From contig CAKOKN010000002.1 of the NCBI GenBank assembly GCA_934091055.1, positions 88,405 to 152,404 on the forward strand: a stretch of 64,000 nt of DNA. Direction: 5' to 3'. Source of the stretch: an uncultured Bacilli bacterium. GTDB lineage: Bacteria > Bacillota_I > Bacilli_A > RF39 > UBA660. Both the position numbers and the translations under genes were made by a program. Positions 33,722-41,719 of the stretch are shown here, piece by piece. The notes under the pieces were generated by a model, which worked only from the letters and a program-made list of their open reading frames with translations, ran no database searches and was not told where the DNA came from. Each line of letters begins with the position of its first letter. The first letter of the stretch is position 1.

Positions 33722-33803
33722 CACTTCGAGTCTAAGGTCTCTCAGTGTTTTTGAAGCCTTAAGGTCTTCAAAAAGAAATTAATAGCCTAAGGTCTATTAA
33801 TTT
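33722..33803 (+). repeat. hairpin cluster C (three hairpins)
   Basis: C0 (33722-33747): CACT-tc-GAG / CTC-tc-AGTG around TCTAAGGT, a degenerate member with symmetric tc/tc interior loops. C1 (33748-33774): 9-bp arms TTTTTGAAG / CTTCAAAAA around CC-TTAA-GG-T. C2 (33776-33803): 10-bp arms AAATTAATAG / CTATTAATTT around CC-TAA-GG-T. Here the cluster lies between divergent genes, not behind a plus-strand gene. Confidence 0.85.
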
Positions 33804-33871
33804 AAAGTTCATTAAAATGTATGGTTGTTGATTTATCTATAAATATTTTATTATTAATGTACTCAAAATTA

Positions 33872-33900
33872 TTGACATTATTAAAAAATAGAATTATAAT
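33872..33900 (+). promoter_or_regulatory. promoter of GNAT gene
   Basis: TTGACA (33872-33877), 17 bp, TATAAT (33895-33900). Confidence 0.8.
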
Positions 33901-33967
33901 CAACACAAATAAAGAATAAAATAAATATGTTTTGACATAATAGTCGGATTAATTAAGGAGTTCGATA

Positions 33968-34471
33968 ATGAGGTATAAAGTATTTAATAATAGTGATGCA
34001 CAAAATCAAATACCACCCAAAATATATAAAATAATATATAAACTTATTATAGAAAATTACGGTATAAGAGCTAAACTTAATAAAGAAGAATTAAAAAAGA
34101 TAGATACAATAACAGCATATAATAACTGGGTTAATATGATTTTTACAACAAAGGATTATTATATAACTGTATTTTTTGATGAAAACAAGATTATAGGCTT
34201 TATAGCGTTTATGTACGATAAAAGAGGTTTGTGTTTATCCGAAGTCCAAATTAATAAGGATTATCAGGGAAAAAATAATAATTTGAGAAAAATGATAAAG
34301 ATAGTATTAGATAATTGTGAAAAACAAAAGAGTAAAAAAATTTACGTAACAATAAATCCAAAAAACACAAAATCAATAAATGTATTCACACATATTGGAT
34401 TTTATAACACAGAAGGAAAAATTTATGAAATAACATATAATAATTTGCAAAAATGGTTAGATAAAAAATAA
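33968..34471 (+). CDS. GNAT-family N-acetyltransferase
   Basis: 167 residues. The GNAT core is seen as FFDENKIIGFIAFMYD, LSEVQINKDYQGKNNNLRKMIKIVL (acetyl-CoA loop, degenerate Q-G-K instead of R/Q-x-x-G-x-G/A) and KIYVTINPKNTKSINVFTHIGFYNTEGKIYEI. Substrate unknown. RBS TTAAGGAGTT. It stands between hairpin cluster C and the MazG-like gene, in a stretch of small accessory genes that each have their own promoter. Confidence 0.78.
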   Translation: MRYKVFNNSDAQNQIPPKIYKIIYKLIIENYGIRAKLNKEELKKIDTITAYNNWVNMIFTTKDYYITVFFDENKIIGFIAFMYDKRGLCLSEVQINKDYQGKNNNLRKMIKIVLDNCEKQKSKKIYVTINPKNTKSINVFTHIGFYNTEGKIYEITYNNLQKWLDKK

Positions 34472-34590
34472 CTGATAACTGTTATAAAATATGTGATTAA
34501 TACTAAAGAATTATTAATCTAAAACTTATTAAAATGTATTATTAAGTTAAAAGAGTATATTTTATGGTATAATAGTTCTAGGAGGTAAAT

Positions 34591-34920
34591 ATGGAAAGAA
34601 TATATAATAAATTAGTTAGAGATAATATTCCTAATATAATAAAAGATAAGGGAGAAGAACCTATTACTAGAATATTATCAGATAAAGAATACAAGCAAGA
34701 ATTAGAAAAGAAATTAAATGAAGAATATCAAGAGGTATTAGAAGCAAGTGGCAGTGATAGAGTAGAAGAACTAGCAGATATGCTTGAAATAATAAAAGCA
34801 CTAGGAGAATTAGAACATACTTCATTAGAAGAAATAATAAATATAGCTAATACTAAAAGTAGTAAAAGAGGAGCTTTTAAAGATAAAATATTCTTAGAGA
34901 AAGTAATAGAAAAAGATTAA
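34591..34920 (+). CDS. MazG-like nucleoside triphosphate pyrophosphohydrolase
   Basis: 109 residues. The N-terminal IYNKLVRDNIPNIIKDKGEEP is typical of the phosphoribosyl-ATP pyrophosphohydrolase-like house-cleaning enzymes; the metal-binding helices are EEYQEVLEA and EELADMLEIIKAL (E-x3-E and E-x3-D pattern of all-alpha NTP pyrophosphatases). It probably hydrolyses abnormal nucleotides to monophosphates. Promoter TATAAT 12 bases before the RBS TAGGAGG. A short gap separates it from the HipA-like gene and the two may be cotranscribed. Confidence 0.85.
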   Translation: MERIYNKLVRDNIPNIIKDKGEEPITRILSDKEYKQELEKKLNEEYQEVLEASGSDRVEELADMLEIIKALGELEHTSLEEIINIANTKSSKRGAFKDKIFLEKVIEKD

Positions 34921-34957
34921 ATAGTATGATAGAATAATATCAAGAGGTGAAGATAGT

Positions 34958-36127
34958 ATGAAATGTATACTTATGAATAAGAATACCAAAGTTTTATTAG
35001 CAGATTATCAACCATCATTAGGAGTATTTACTGATATCTATGACATTTATAATATAGATTATGCTCCAGTAATACTAAAGAATATTTATAATAAAGAAAA
35101 AGATTTAAAAGTAATACTATCCAACTGGTTCAAAGGTAGAGGTATTCCATTATGGAGAGACGATTTAGATTTATTACTTACTAAACTAAATATTTCTGCT
35201 CCAACAGAATTATTAGATAAAGCATTTGGATTGTCATTATCAGATCAGTATTGGATTAAACCATATAATTCCCAAATAGAATATAGAGATATTAACTTCT
35301 TTGAACACGACTTTAAAGACGCTGAATTTGCTGACGCTACTTTTTCAAATAGTGCTAAAACAGATACTAAAATAAGTTTGATTTCTCCTAATAATACAAC
35401 TGATGGTAGATTGAAGAAAACCTGGATAATCGAAGATAACAAAAGATATCTATTAAAGGGTGGCTATAAAAACGAAGTATTGCAGCCTTTTAATGAAGTT
35501 TTAGCTTCAATGATTAGTAGTCGTCTAGGATTTAATAATGTTCCATATACTCTAGAAGTAATTAATAATAAAATAGTATCAAAGTGTGAATGTTTTATAA
35601 ATAAAGATACTGAATTGGTTCCAGCATATCAAATATTATATGATAATTGTGACAGAGATAATGCATATGAAAGATATATCAATATATTGGAAGAACATAA
35701 AGTAGAAAATGCCAGAAGTTCTCTAGAAGATATGTTTATCTTAGATTATATTATGTTAAATGAAGATAGACATCTAAATAATTTTGGCATAGTTAGAAAT
35801 GTTGAAACATTAGATTGGATTTCTCCTACGCCAATATTTGATACTGGAGAATCATTAAATATAATAGATTATAGTGATGAAGAAGTAATAATTAATGGCG
35901 ACGGAAGATTTTTTTATAAAGTTAGTAACTTTGACAATATACTTGACAATATTAAAGATTTAAAAAGATATGATTTAAATAAACTAGATGGCATTTGTGA
36001 GGAAGTTGATGAATTATTACATAAGTACCAATCAATTACTAATATGACTGATAGAAGAATAAATAAAATATGTACTCTACTTTACAGTAGGATTAATAAA
36101 TTAAAAAAGAAGATAGATAGTAAATAA
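34958..36127 (+). CDS. HipA-like protein kinase domain protein
   Basis: 389 residues. An N-terminal region of about 130 residues is unrecognised. The C-terminal part looks like the HipA kinase fold: TWIIEDNKRYLLKGG (ATP-binding Lys region), catalytic loop LDYIMLNEDRHLNNFGIVRN, and the metal-binding TPIFDTGESL in place of DFG. HipA kinases phosphorylate aminoacyl-tRNA synthetases or other targets and can act as toxins; no HipB-like antitoxin is next to this gene. Large relatives in gut Firmicutes also occur alone, so a non-toxin regulatory kinase is possible. RBS AGAGGTGAAGATAGT. Confidence 0.75.
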   Translation: MKCILMNKNTKVLLADYQPSLGVFTDIYDIYNIDYAPVILKNIYNKEKDLKVILSNWFKGRGIPLWRDDLDLLLTKLNISAPTELLDKAFGLSLSDQYWIKPYNSQIEYRDINFFEHDFKDAEFADATFSNSAKTDTKISLISPNNTTDGRLKKTWIIEDNKRYLLKGGYKNEVLQPFNEVLASMISSRLGFNNVPYTLEVINNKIVSKCECFINKDTELVPAYQILYDNCDRDNAYERYINILEEHKVENARSSLEDMFILDYIMLNEDRHLNNFGIVRNVETLDWISPTPIFDTGESLNIIDYSDEEVIINGDGRFFYKVSNFDNILDNIKDLKRYDLNKLDGICEEVDELLHKYQSITNMTDRRINKICTLLYSRINKLKKKIDSK

Positions 36128-36138
36128 TAAAAAAATAC

Positions 36139-36211
36139 TTGTATTTATTAACATAGTTGTGTTATAATATAGGTGTCTTGAGAAAAGAGTGGCATAAAAA
36201 TCCACTCTTTT
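36139..36211 (+). promoter_or_regulatory. rimP operon promoter and attenuator-like leader hairpin
   Basis: TTGTAT (36139-36144), 18 bp, TATAAT (36163-36168). In the leader AAAAGAGTGG / CCACTCTTTT (36183-36192 and 36202-36211) form a 10-bp stem followed by a U-rich stretch, resembling an intrinsic terminator placed ahead of the first gene. Since NusA, encoded downstream, stimulates pausing and termination, autoregulated attenuation is likely (inferred). Confidence 0.65.
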
Positions 36212-36230
36212 ATATATATAGGAGGGAAAT

Positions 36231-36482
36231 ATGAATATTGAAGAACAAGTAAAAAAACTAATTGAAAAGGAAGTAGAAAAGCTAGGAGTAAGAATAGATA
36301 GTGTTAAATTAGAAAAAGAAGACAATAATCTTTTTCTAAGAGTAGTTATCGATAGAGATGAAATAATAGATGTTGATAAATGCGTAGAAGTAACAAATGT
36401 CATTAATCCATTGTTAGATGAAGCTAACTTAATAGAAGACTCTTATATGCTAGATGTGTCTACTAAAGAGAAGGGAAGATAA
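36231..36482 (+). CDS. rimP: RimP-like ribosome maturation factor, N-terminal domain only
   Basis: 83 residues that match the RimP N-terminal domain: IEKEVEKLGVRIDSVKLEKE, LRVVIDRDEIIDVDKCVEVTNVINPLLDE and SYMLDVSTKEKG. Full RimP has about 150 residues with a C-terminal SH3-like domain that follows the DVSSPG loop; here the protein stops at that point. The downstream DNA goes straight to nusA after 2 bases, so the missing domain is not present out of frame. Position before nusA supports the assignment. It may be a streamlined functional form. RBS GGAGGG. Confidence 0.8.
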   Translation: MNIEEQVKKLIEKEVEKLGVRIDSVKLEKEDNNLFLRVVIDRDEIIDVDKCVEVTNVINPLLDEANLIEDSYMLDVSTKEKGR

Positions 36483-36484
36483 AA

Positions 36485-37552
36485 ATGAATCAAAAACAAA
36501 TGAAAGAATTTATGAAAGCATTAGATGCTATTATCGAAGAGAAAAAAGTAGATAGAAAAATAGTTATTGATGCAATGGAACAAGCTATGGCAGCAGCTTA
36601 TAAAAAGAATGAAGGTATACCTAATGTATTGGCAAAAGTTGATGATGAAACTGGAGATATAAGAATATATTCATATAGAACAGTAGTAGAAGAAGTTACT
36701 AATCCTGAAACTGAAGTATCATTAGAGGATGCTAAAAAAGAAGTAGACGATATCGAATTAGGAGAAACTATAATTGATAAAGAACTACCTCTTAAAGATT
36801 TTGGAAGAGTAGCAGCAGGTACTGCTAAACAAATAGTAGTTCAAAGAATCAAAGAAGCTGAAAAAGAAAGCATTTCTGAAGAGTTCAAAGATAAAGATGG
36901 CGAACTAATGGTAGGAACATTATCTCGTGAAGATCAACATAACTACTTTGTTGATTTAGGTAGATGCAGTGGTATTTTACCAAAAGATCAAATAATACCA
37001 GGAGAAAAATTACAAATGGGTTCTTCTGTAAAAGTATATGTATCTAAACTAGAAATTGGACCTAAAGGACCATTCATTATGCTATCTAGAAGTCATTATG
37101 GTTTTCTAAAAAGATTATTAGAAATAGAAATACCAGAATTAACAGATGGTACAGTAGTATTATATTCAGTAGCTAGAGAAGCAGGAAGTAGAAGTAAAAT
37201 AGCAGTATACACTGAATACAATAACGTAGACCCATTAGGAGCTATTATAGGTGAAAAAGGAAGAAGAATAGCAAACGTATTAAAAGAACTAAATGGTGAA
37301 AAAATAGATGTTATTCTATATGACAAGGATCCTGTAAAATTTATTACTAATGCTTTAAGTCCTGCTAAAAACGTTAAAGTAACAATTAAAAATGAAGAAA
37401 AGAAAGAAGCACTAGCATTAGTAGATGATAGTAACTTATCTCTAGCAATAGGAAGAAAAGGACAAAATGTTAAATTAGCATCTCGTCTTACACATTACAA
37501 AATTGAAGTAAAAAGTGAAAGTACTACTGAGGAAGAAAAGGATAGTGAATAA
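36485..37552 (+). CDS. nusA: transcription termination/antitermination factor NusA
   Basis: 355 residues: N-terminal RNA polymerase-binding domain (AMEQAMAAAYKK), S1 domain (GTLSREDQHNYFVDLGRCSG), and KH1/KH2 (IMLSRSHYGFLKRLLEIEIPE, NVDPLGAIIGEKGRRI, SNLSLAIGRKGQNVKLASRL). No C-terminal acidic repeats, as usual in Firmicutes. NusA modulates pausing, termination and rRNA antitermination. Two bases separate it from rimP and from rnpM, a compact operon. Confidence 0.97.
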   Translation: MNQKQMKEFMKALDAIIEEKKVDRKIVIDAMEQAMAAAYKKNEGIPNVLAKVDDETGDIRIYSYRTVVEEVTNPETEVSLEDAKKEVDDIELGETIIDKELPLKDFGRVAAGTAKQIVVQRIKEAEKESISEEFKDKDGELMVGTLSREDQHNYFVDLGRCSGILPKDQIIPGEKLQMGSSVKVYVSKLEIGPKGPFIMLSRSHYGFLKRLLEIEIPELTDGTVVLYSVAREAGSRSKIAVYTEYNNVDPLGAIIGEKGRRIANVLKELNGEKIDVILYDKDPVKFITNALSPAKNVKVTIKNEEKKEALALVDDSNLSLAIGRKGQNVKLASRLTHYKIEVKSESTTEEEKDSE

Positions 37553-37554
37553 CT

Positions 37555-37812
37555 ATGAAAAAAACTCCTCTTAGAAGATGTGTAGTAACAAAAGAACAAC
37601 TTCCTAAGCAAGAATTATTAAGAGTTGTTAAAAATAAAGAAAACAAAATATTTGTTGATGAAACAGGAAAAGCAGGAGGTAGAGGAGCATATATTAAAAA
37701 AGATATAAATGTTCTAGAAACTGCTAAAAAGAAAAAGATTTTAAATAAAATATTTGACTGTGAAATAAATGAAGAATTATATGATGAAATTAAAAATATA
37801 ATAAATAAATAA
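37555..37812 (+). CDS. rnpM: YlxR/RnpM RNA-binding protein
   Basis: 85 residues, DUF448 family: TPLRRCVVTKEQLPKQELLRVVK and GKAGGRGAYIKKD carry the conserved basic patch. In B. subtilis this protein binds RNase P RNA and modulates it. It lies in the canonical nusA-rnpM-infB order; the L7Ae-like ylxQ gene usually found next is absent. RBS is weak and overlaps the nusA end. Confidence 0.92.
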   Translation: MKKTPLRRCVVTKEQLPKQELLRVVKNKENKIFVDETGKAGGRGAYIKKDINVLETAKKKKILNKIFDCEINEELYDEIKNIINK

Positions 37813-37827
37813 TAGGAGGTGATACAT

Positions 37828-39927
37828 ATGATGAATGTATCAGAATATGCAAGTGATGTAGGGTTAGAAGTAAAAGATATCTTAAGTTTGTGTAAGAAGC
37901 TTGATATTAATGTATCTAAAGAAGAAGATATGTTATCTGATGATGACATAATAATATTAGATCAAGAGATTGCTTCTAGTATTGATAGTCAAGATGAAGA
38001 TTTACAAGAAGAGATGGAAACCTTCGAAGATTCTTATGAAGAGGAATTAGAACCTGTTACAGAAAAGAAGCCTAAGAAAAAAGTAGTTTCAAAAGAAGAT
38101 AATAAATCATCATTTAAAGAAAAAAGAAAAGAAATGTATAAACATAAAGAAAAACTTCAATCTAATGTTATTGAAGACAATGAGAATACTGTTTTATACA
38201 AGGATAATATGACTGTGTCAGAGCTTGCTACTAGTCTAGAAGTTAATCCAACACAAATAATCAAAAAGTTAATGGCACTTGGTACTCTAGCAGCTATTAA
38301 TGCACCTCTTGACTTTGATACAGCAGAAATAATTGTATCAGACTATGATAAAGTATTAAAGAAAGAAAGTACTAGAGATGAAGTTAATTTTGAGGGCTTA
38401 GAAATAGTAGATAAAGAAGAAGACTTAGTAGAGAGACCTCCGGTAGTTACTATTATGGGTCACGTAGATCACGGTAAGACTACCCTTCTAGATACTATTA
38501 GAAAGACCAATGTTGCAGAAGGTGAAGCTGGAGGTATAACTCAAGCAATTGGAGCATATCAGATTGAATATAAAGGAAAGAAAATTACTTTTATAGATAC
38601 TCCAGGACACGCAGCATTTACTGAAATGCGAGCAAGAGGAGCATCTATTACTGATATAGTAATTATTATTGTAGCTGCAGATGATGGAGTAATGCCTCAA
38701 ACAAAAGAAGCAATAGATCACGCTAAAGCAGCAGGTGTTCCAATTATTGTAGCAGTTAATAAAATAGATAAACCTGCAGCTAATGTTGAAAAAGTATTAA
38801 CTGAAATGTCAGCTAATGGTCTTCAACCAGAAGCTTGGGGTGGAGACATAATGTTTGTTAATTTATCTGCTAAAACAGGTGAAGGAATAGAAGATTTACT
38901 AGAGAGAATTCTACTTCTTAGTGAACTTGGTGAATTGAAGGCTAATCCTAATAGATATGCCAGTGGAACTGTAATTGAATCAAAAATAGACAAAACATCT
39001 GGAGTAATTACTAATCTTCTCATTCAAAATGGAACACTAAGATTAGGTGATCCAATAGTAGTAGGACTATCTTCTGGTAAAGTAAGAACACTAAAAAATG
39101 ATAAGGGTGAAGACTTAGTAGAAGCTTCTCCATCTATGCCAGTGTCAATAACAGGATTATCAGAAAGCCCCGCAGCCGGAGATAAATTTATGGTCTTTGA
39201 AAGTGAAAAGAAAGCTAAAAAAGTTGCTGAACAAAGAAGAGAAATTGCTAAAGAAGGAAGAAATAAACCAAAAGCTGCAGTATCTTTAGATGACCTATTT
39301 AATAGAGTAAAAGATGGTGAAAAAGAAATCAATATCATCTTAAAAGCAGATGTTAAAGGTAGTGAAGAAGCAGTTAAAAATTCCCTACTTAAGTTAGATG
39401 TAGAAGGAATAAAAATAAATGTCATTAGAAGTGGTATTGGAGGTATATCTGAAAGTGATGTAGTACTTGCAGAAGCTTCAAATGCTATAATAATTGGTTT
39501 TAATATTAGACCAGATCATAAAATAACAGAATTAGCTAAAGAAAAAGGAATAGATATAAGACTATATGACATAATATATCAAGTAGTTGAAGAAATGGAA
39601 GCTGCTCTAAAAGGAAAACTAGAACCAGAATATGAAGAAAAAGTATTAGGATCAGCAGAAGTAAGAAAAATATTTAAATTTTCTAAAGTTGGTACTATTG
39701 CAGGATCTTATGTAGTGTCAGGCAGTCTAAAAAGAGGAGCTAAAGCTAGAGTAATAAGAGACTCTGTAGTAATAAATGATAGTACTATTGCTAGCTTGGC
39801 AAGAGAAAAAGATCAAGTAAAAGAAGTAAAACAAGGTATGGAATGTGGTATTACTATAGATAACTTTAATGATATCAAAGAAAAAGATATAATTGAAGCC
39901 TATGAATTAGTGGAGATAAGAAAGTAG
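37828..39927 (+). CDS. infB: translation initiation factor IF-2
   Basis: 699 residues. A short N-terminal IF2N region (MNVSEYASDVGLEVKDILSL and a second MTVSELATSLEVNPTQIIKKL), then the GTPase domain with GHVDHGKTTLLDTI (G1), DTPGHAAFTEMRARGA (G3), NKIDKPAAN (G4) and LSAKTGEG (G5), followed by domains II-IV. It delivers fMet-tRNA to the 30S subunit. The start is at 37828 because TAGGAGGTGA lies 5 bases upstream; a GTG at 37819 lies within that RBS. It is followed by three unknown genes and then rbfA. Confidence 0.97.
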   Translation: MMNVSEYASDVGLEVKDILSLCKKLDINVSKEEDMLSDDDIIILDQEIASSIDSQDEDLQEEMETFEDSYEEELEPVTEKKPKKKVVSKEDNKSSFKEKRKEMYKHKEKLQSNVIEDNENTVLYKDNMTVSELATSLEVNPTQIIKKLMALGTLAAINAPLDFDTAEIIVSDYDKVLKKESTRDEVNFEGLEIVDKEEDLVERPPVVTIMGHVDHGKTTLLDTIRKTNVAEGEAGGITQAIGAYQIEYKGKKITFIDTPGHAAFTEMRARGASITDIVIIIVAADDGVMPQTKEAIDHAKAAGVPIIVAVNKIDKPAANVEKVLTEMSANGLQPEAWGGDIMFVNLSAKTGEGIEDLLERILLLSELGELKANPNRYASGTVIESKIDKTSGVITNLLIQNGTLRLGDPIVVGLSSGKVRTLKNDKGEDLVEASPSMPVSITGLSESPAAGDKFMVFESEKKAKKVAEQRREIAKEGRNKPKAAVSLDDLFNRVKDGEKEINIILKADVKGSEEAVKNSLLKLDVEGIKINVIRSGIGGISESDVVLAEASNAIIIGFNIRPDHKITELAKEKGIDIRLYDIIYQVVEEMEAALKGKLEPEYEEKVLGSAEVRKIFKFSKVGTIAGSYVVSGSLKRGAKARVIRDSVVINDSTIASLAREKDQVKEVKQGMECGITIDNFNDIKEKDIIEAYELVEIRK

Positions 39928-39938
39928 GTGGGTATTGT

Positions 39939-40430
39939 ATGTTTGAAGAATCTATAACAGAAAAAGGTAAATGTAATCAAGGTAAAAAGAGTAGAAAAGA
40001 AATAGGTCAAAACGCTTTAAATATGATCGAAGCTAAAATGAAAAAACAAGAGGATGAAAAAAGAAAAAAAGAATACTTTGATAAATTTGGAAAGAATGCT
40101 CAAGGGCCTATTGTAAAAGGAACAGAAGATAGATTACTAGGTATCTATGAAATAAATAAGTTTGAAAATATAAAAGAAAGAAATAGTTATACTTATGGTT
40201 TCACAGAACGTGGAGAAAGACAGTTAGCATCAAACATCAATAATTTTACTAAAGAAGAATTAAAGGCGATAGGGAGAAATGACTTTATCTCAGGTATTAA
40301 AATTAAAGAATTACCTGAAGAAATCAAAGAGAATAAAGACTATCAAGAAGGATATTATAAAGCCGCTGAAGAGCAAATAATGTCTATTCTAAATAGTTAT
40401 AAGGGAAAGAATAAACATAAAGGTAAATAA
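39939..40430 (+). CDS. unknown protein 1 of a tandem family between infB and rbfA
   Basis: 163 residues, very charged (Lys/Glu-rich), no signal or membrane segment. A core KEYFDKFGKNAQGPIVKG, SYTYGFTERGERQ and NKDYQEGYYKAAEEQ aligns by eye with the next two proteins. I do not recognise a family. The gene starts 11 bases after infB stops and is certainly in that operon, so a role in translation or ribosome assembly, or a passenger role, is possible. RBS TAGGTGGGTATTGT. Confidence 0.7.
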   Translation: MFEESITEKGKCNQGKKSRKEIGQNALNMIEAKMKKQEDEKRKKEYFDKFGKNAQGPIVKGTEDRLLGIYEINKFENIKERNSYTYGFTERGERQLASNINNFTKEELKAIGRNDFISGIKIKELPEEIKENKDYQEGYYKAAEEQIMSILNSYKGKNKHKGK

Positions 40431-40445
40431 AGGTAGGTAATAAAA

Positions 40446-41021
40446 ATGTCAGAAAATAAAAGCAGAATATATAAAGGCCCTAAAAGAGATGAAATATCTG
40501 ATGTAGAAGGTAGCATTGCTATGAGTGCTCTACATCAGGAAAAGCTATATAAACAAAAATTTGAAAAGTATGGATATGGTAATAATAACAAAAACATTGT
40601 ACAAGGAACTACTGCTAGACTATCAGCTTTTCCTTATCCTAAAGATACAAGTGTTATAAGTGATGTAAGAGCATTTCACTACGGCTACTATGAAAGAGGA
40701 GATAGATTTCTAAAGATACTTGTAGAAACTGGAAAAACAGATGCTCCTATATTAAATGAGAATTTAAAGCTAATTTACAATGAAATAAATGCTTTATATG
40801 GAATAAAGGAAGATGAAGTACCATTTGATTCTCTATCTGATGCTGCTAAAGTTCAAGAAAGATTAAGAATGATTGGCTATGTTGATGGACTTGATGGAGA
40901 AATTGATATAAATAAACTAGATGAAGTAGTAAGAAATAATCCGTGTTATAGTCAAGGTTATAATCTAGGAGAGAGCATATCAGAAGAGCATAATAAACAA
41001 AGTGGTAAGAAAGGAAGATAA
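40446..41021 (+). CDS. unknown protein 2 of the tandem family
   Basis: 191 residues, soluble and charged. It shares KLYKQKFEKYGYG, IVQGTTARLSAF, FHYGYYERGDRFL and NPCYSQGYNLGESI with its neighbours (pattern FxKYG, then YGxxERGxR, then Y-x-x-G-Y), and has an extra central insertion (about residues 95-150). No known family recognised. It lies 15 bases after protein 1. RBS AGGTAGGTAATAAA. Confidence 0.7.
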   Translation: MSENKSRIYKGPKRDEISDVEGSIAMSALHQEKLYKQKFEKYGYGNNNKNIVQGTTARLSAFPYPKDTSVISDVRAFHYGYYERGDRFLKILVETGKTDAPILNENLKLIYNEINALYGIKEDEVPFDSLSDAAKVQERLRMIGYVDGLDGEIDINKLDEVVRNNPCYSQGYNLGESISEEHNKQSGKKGR

Positions 41022-41022
41022 T

Positions 41023-41364
41023 ATGTCATTAGATAAACTTAGAAAAGGAAGAAATGTAAAACGTGTCGAGGGAGATAGACATTTTGATGAAGTAATTAAG
41101 AAAGCATCTTCAGTTCCAAAAACACCTGCTAAAGAGAAACCATATGCTTCTGAATTAAATAACTTAGGAAGAAAAGCATACTTTGATGAATATTTCTATG
41201 AAATAAAAGTAGAGGATCAAGTATTTCCTAAAATAGGAGAGTTTGAAAACCCTTCTGAAACATATAGTTTTAAGCAAGGTTATCAAAGAGGAGAATTACT
41301 AGTAAATAATGGTATAGTACCTGAAGAATATCAAAATATAAATAATAGTAATAAACACAGATAG
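41023..41364 (+). CDS. unknown protein 3 of the tandem family
   Basis: 113 residues from the ATG at 41023, which follows AAGGAAGATAAT; an ATG at 41002 would overlap protein 2 and lies before the RBS. It has the shorter core RKAYFDEYFYEIK and TYSFKQGYQRGELLVNNG related to proteins 1 and 2, after a basic N-terminus DKLRKGRNVKRVEGDRHF. Its stop is 1 base after the protein 2 gene cluster spacing pattern and 10 bases before rbfA, so it is cotranscribed with rbfA. Confidence 0.68.
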   Translation: MSLDKLRKGRNVKRVEGDRHFDEVIKKASSVPKTPAKEKPYASELNNLGRKAYFDEYFYEIKVEDQVFPKIGEFENPSETYSFKQGYQRGELLVNNGIVPEEYQNINNSNKHR

Positions 41365-41374
41365 GAATGATATT

Positions 41375-41719
41375 ATGAGTATAAAATTAGATAGATTAAA
41401 TCATATTCTAACTGAAGAAATATCTAAAGTAATAAGTGAAGAAGTAAAAGATACTGATGTACAATTTGTTACCATAACAGCAGTAGATATTTCTAGTGAT
41501 TTATCATACGCTAAAGTATATTTTACTAATTTAATAGATAAAGATAGAGAAAAAGTAACTAAAGCATTAAATAATGCTAGTTCCTTTATCCGTGGTAAAT
41601 TATTTGGTAGAGTAGAAATAAGAAAGATGCCTGAATTAACATTCGTATATGATGAGTCAATTGAATATGGAAATAAGATTGAAAAGATAATTGAAGAAAT
41701 AAAGGAAGATGGTGAGTAA
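41375..41719 (+). CDS. rbfA: ribosome-binding factor A
   Basis: 114 residues, KH-fold RbfA: LNHILTEEISKVISEEVKD, FVTITAVDISSDLSYAKVYFTNL, and IRGKLFGRVEIRKMPELTFVYDESIEYGNKI. It assists 16S rRNA 5'-end maturation and cold adaptation. In the usual operon it follows infB directly; here three extra genes intervene. Stop and the nrnA start overlap by one base (TAATG). Confidence 0.96.
   Translation: MSIKLDRLNHILTEEISKVISEEVKDTDVQFVTITAVDISSDLSYAKVYFTNLIDKDREKVTKALNNASSFIRGKLFGRVEIRKMPELTFVYDESIEYGNKIEKIIEEIKEDGE

Larger units (their letters stand above)
33589..33967. other. 379-bp divergent intergenic region
   Basis: Divergent gap between rnj (-) and the GNAT gene (+). It contains the rnj RBS and presumed promoter (to about 33700), hairpin cluster C and the GNAT promoter. 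No ORF of note. Confidence 0.7.

Noticed and set aside
37524..37949. 141-codon minus-strand ORF over rnpM/infB
   Set aside because: Shadow of well-supported plus-strand genes; no RBS and hydrophobic composition from reverse reading of Lys/Glu-rich codons.
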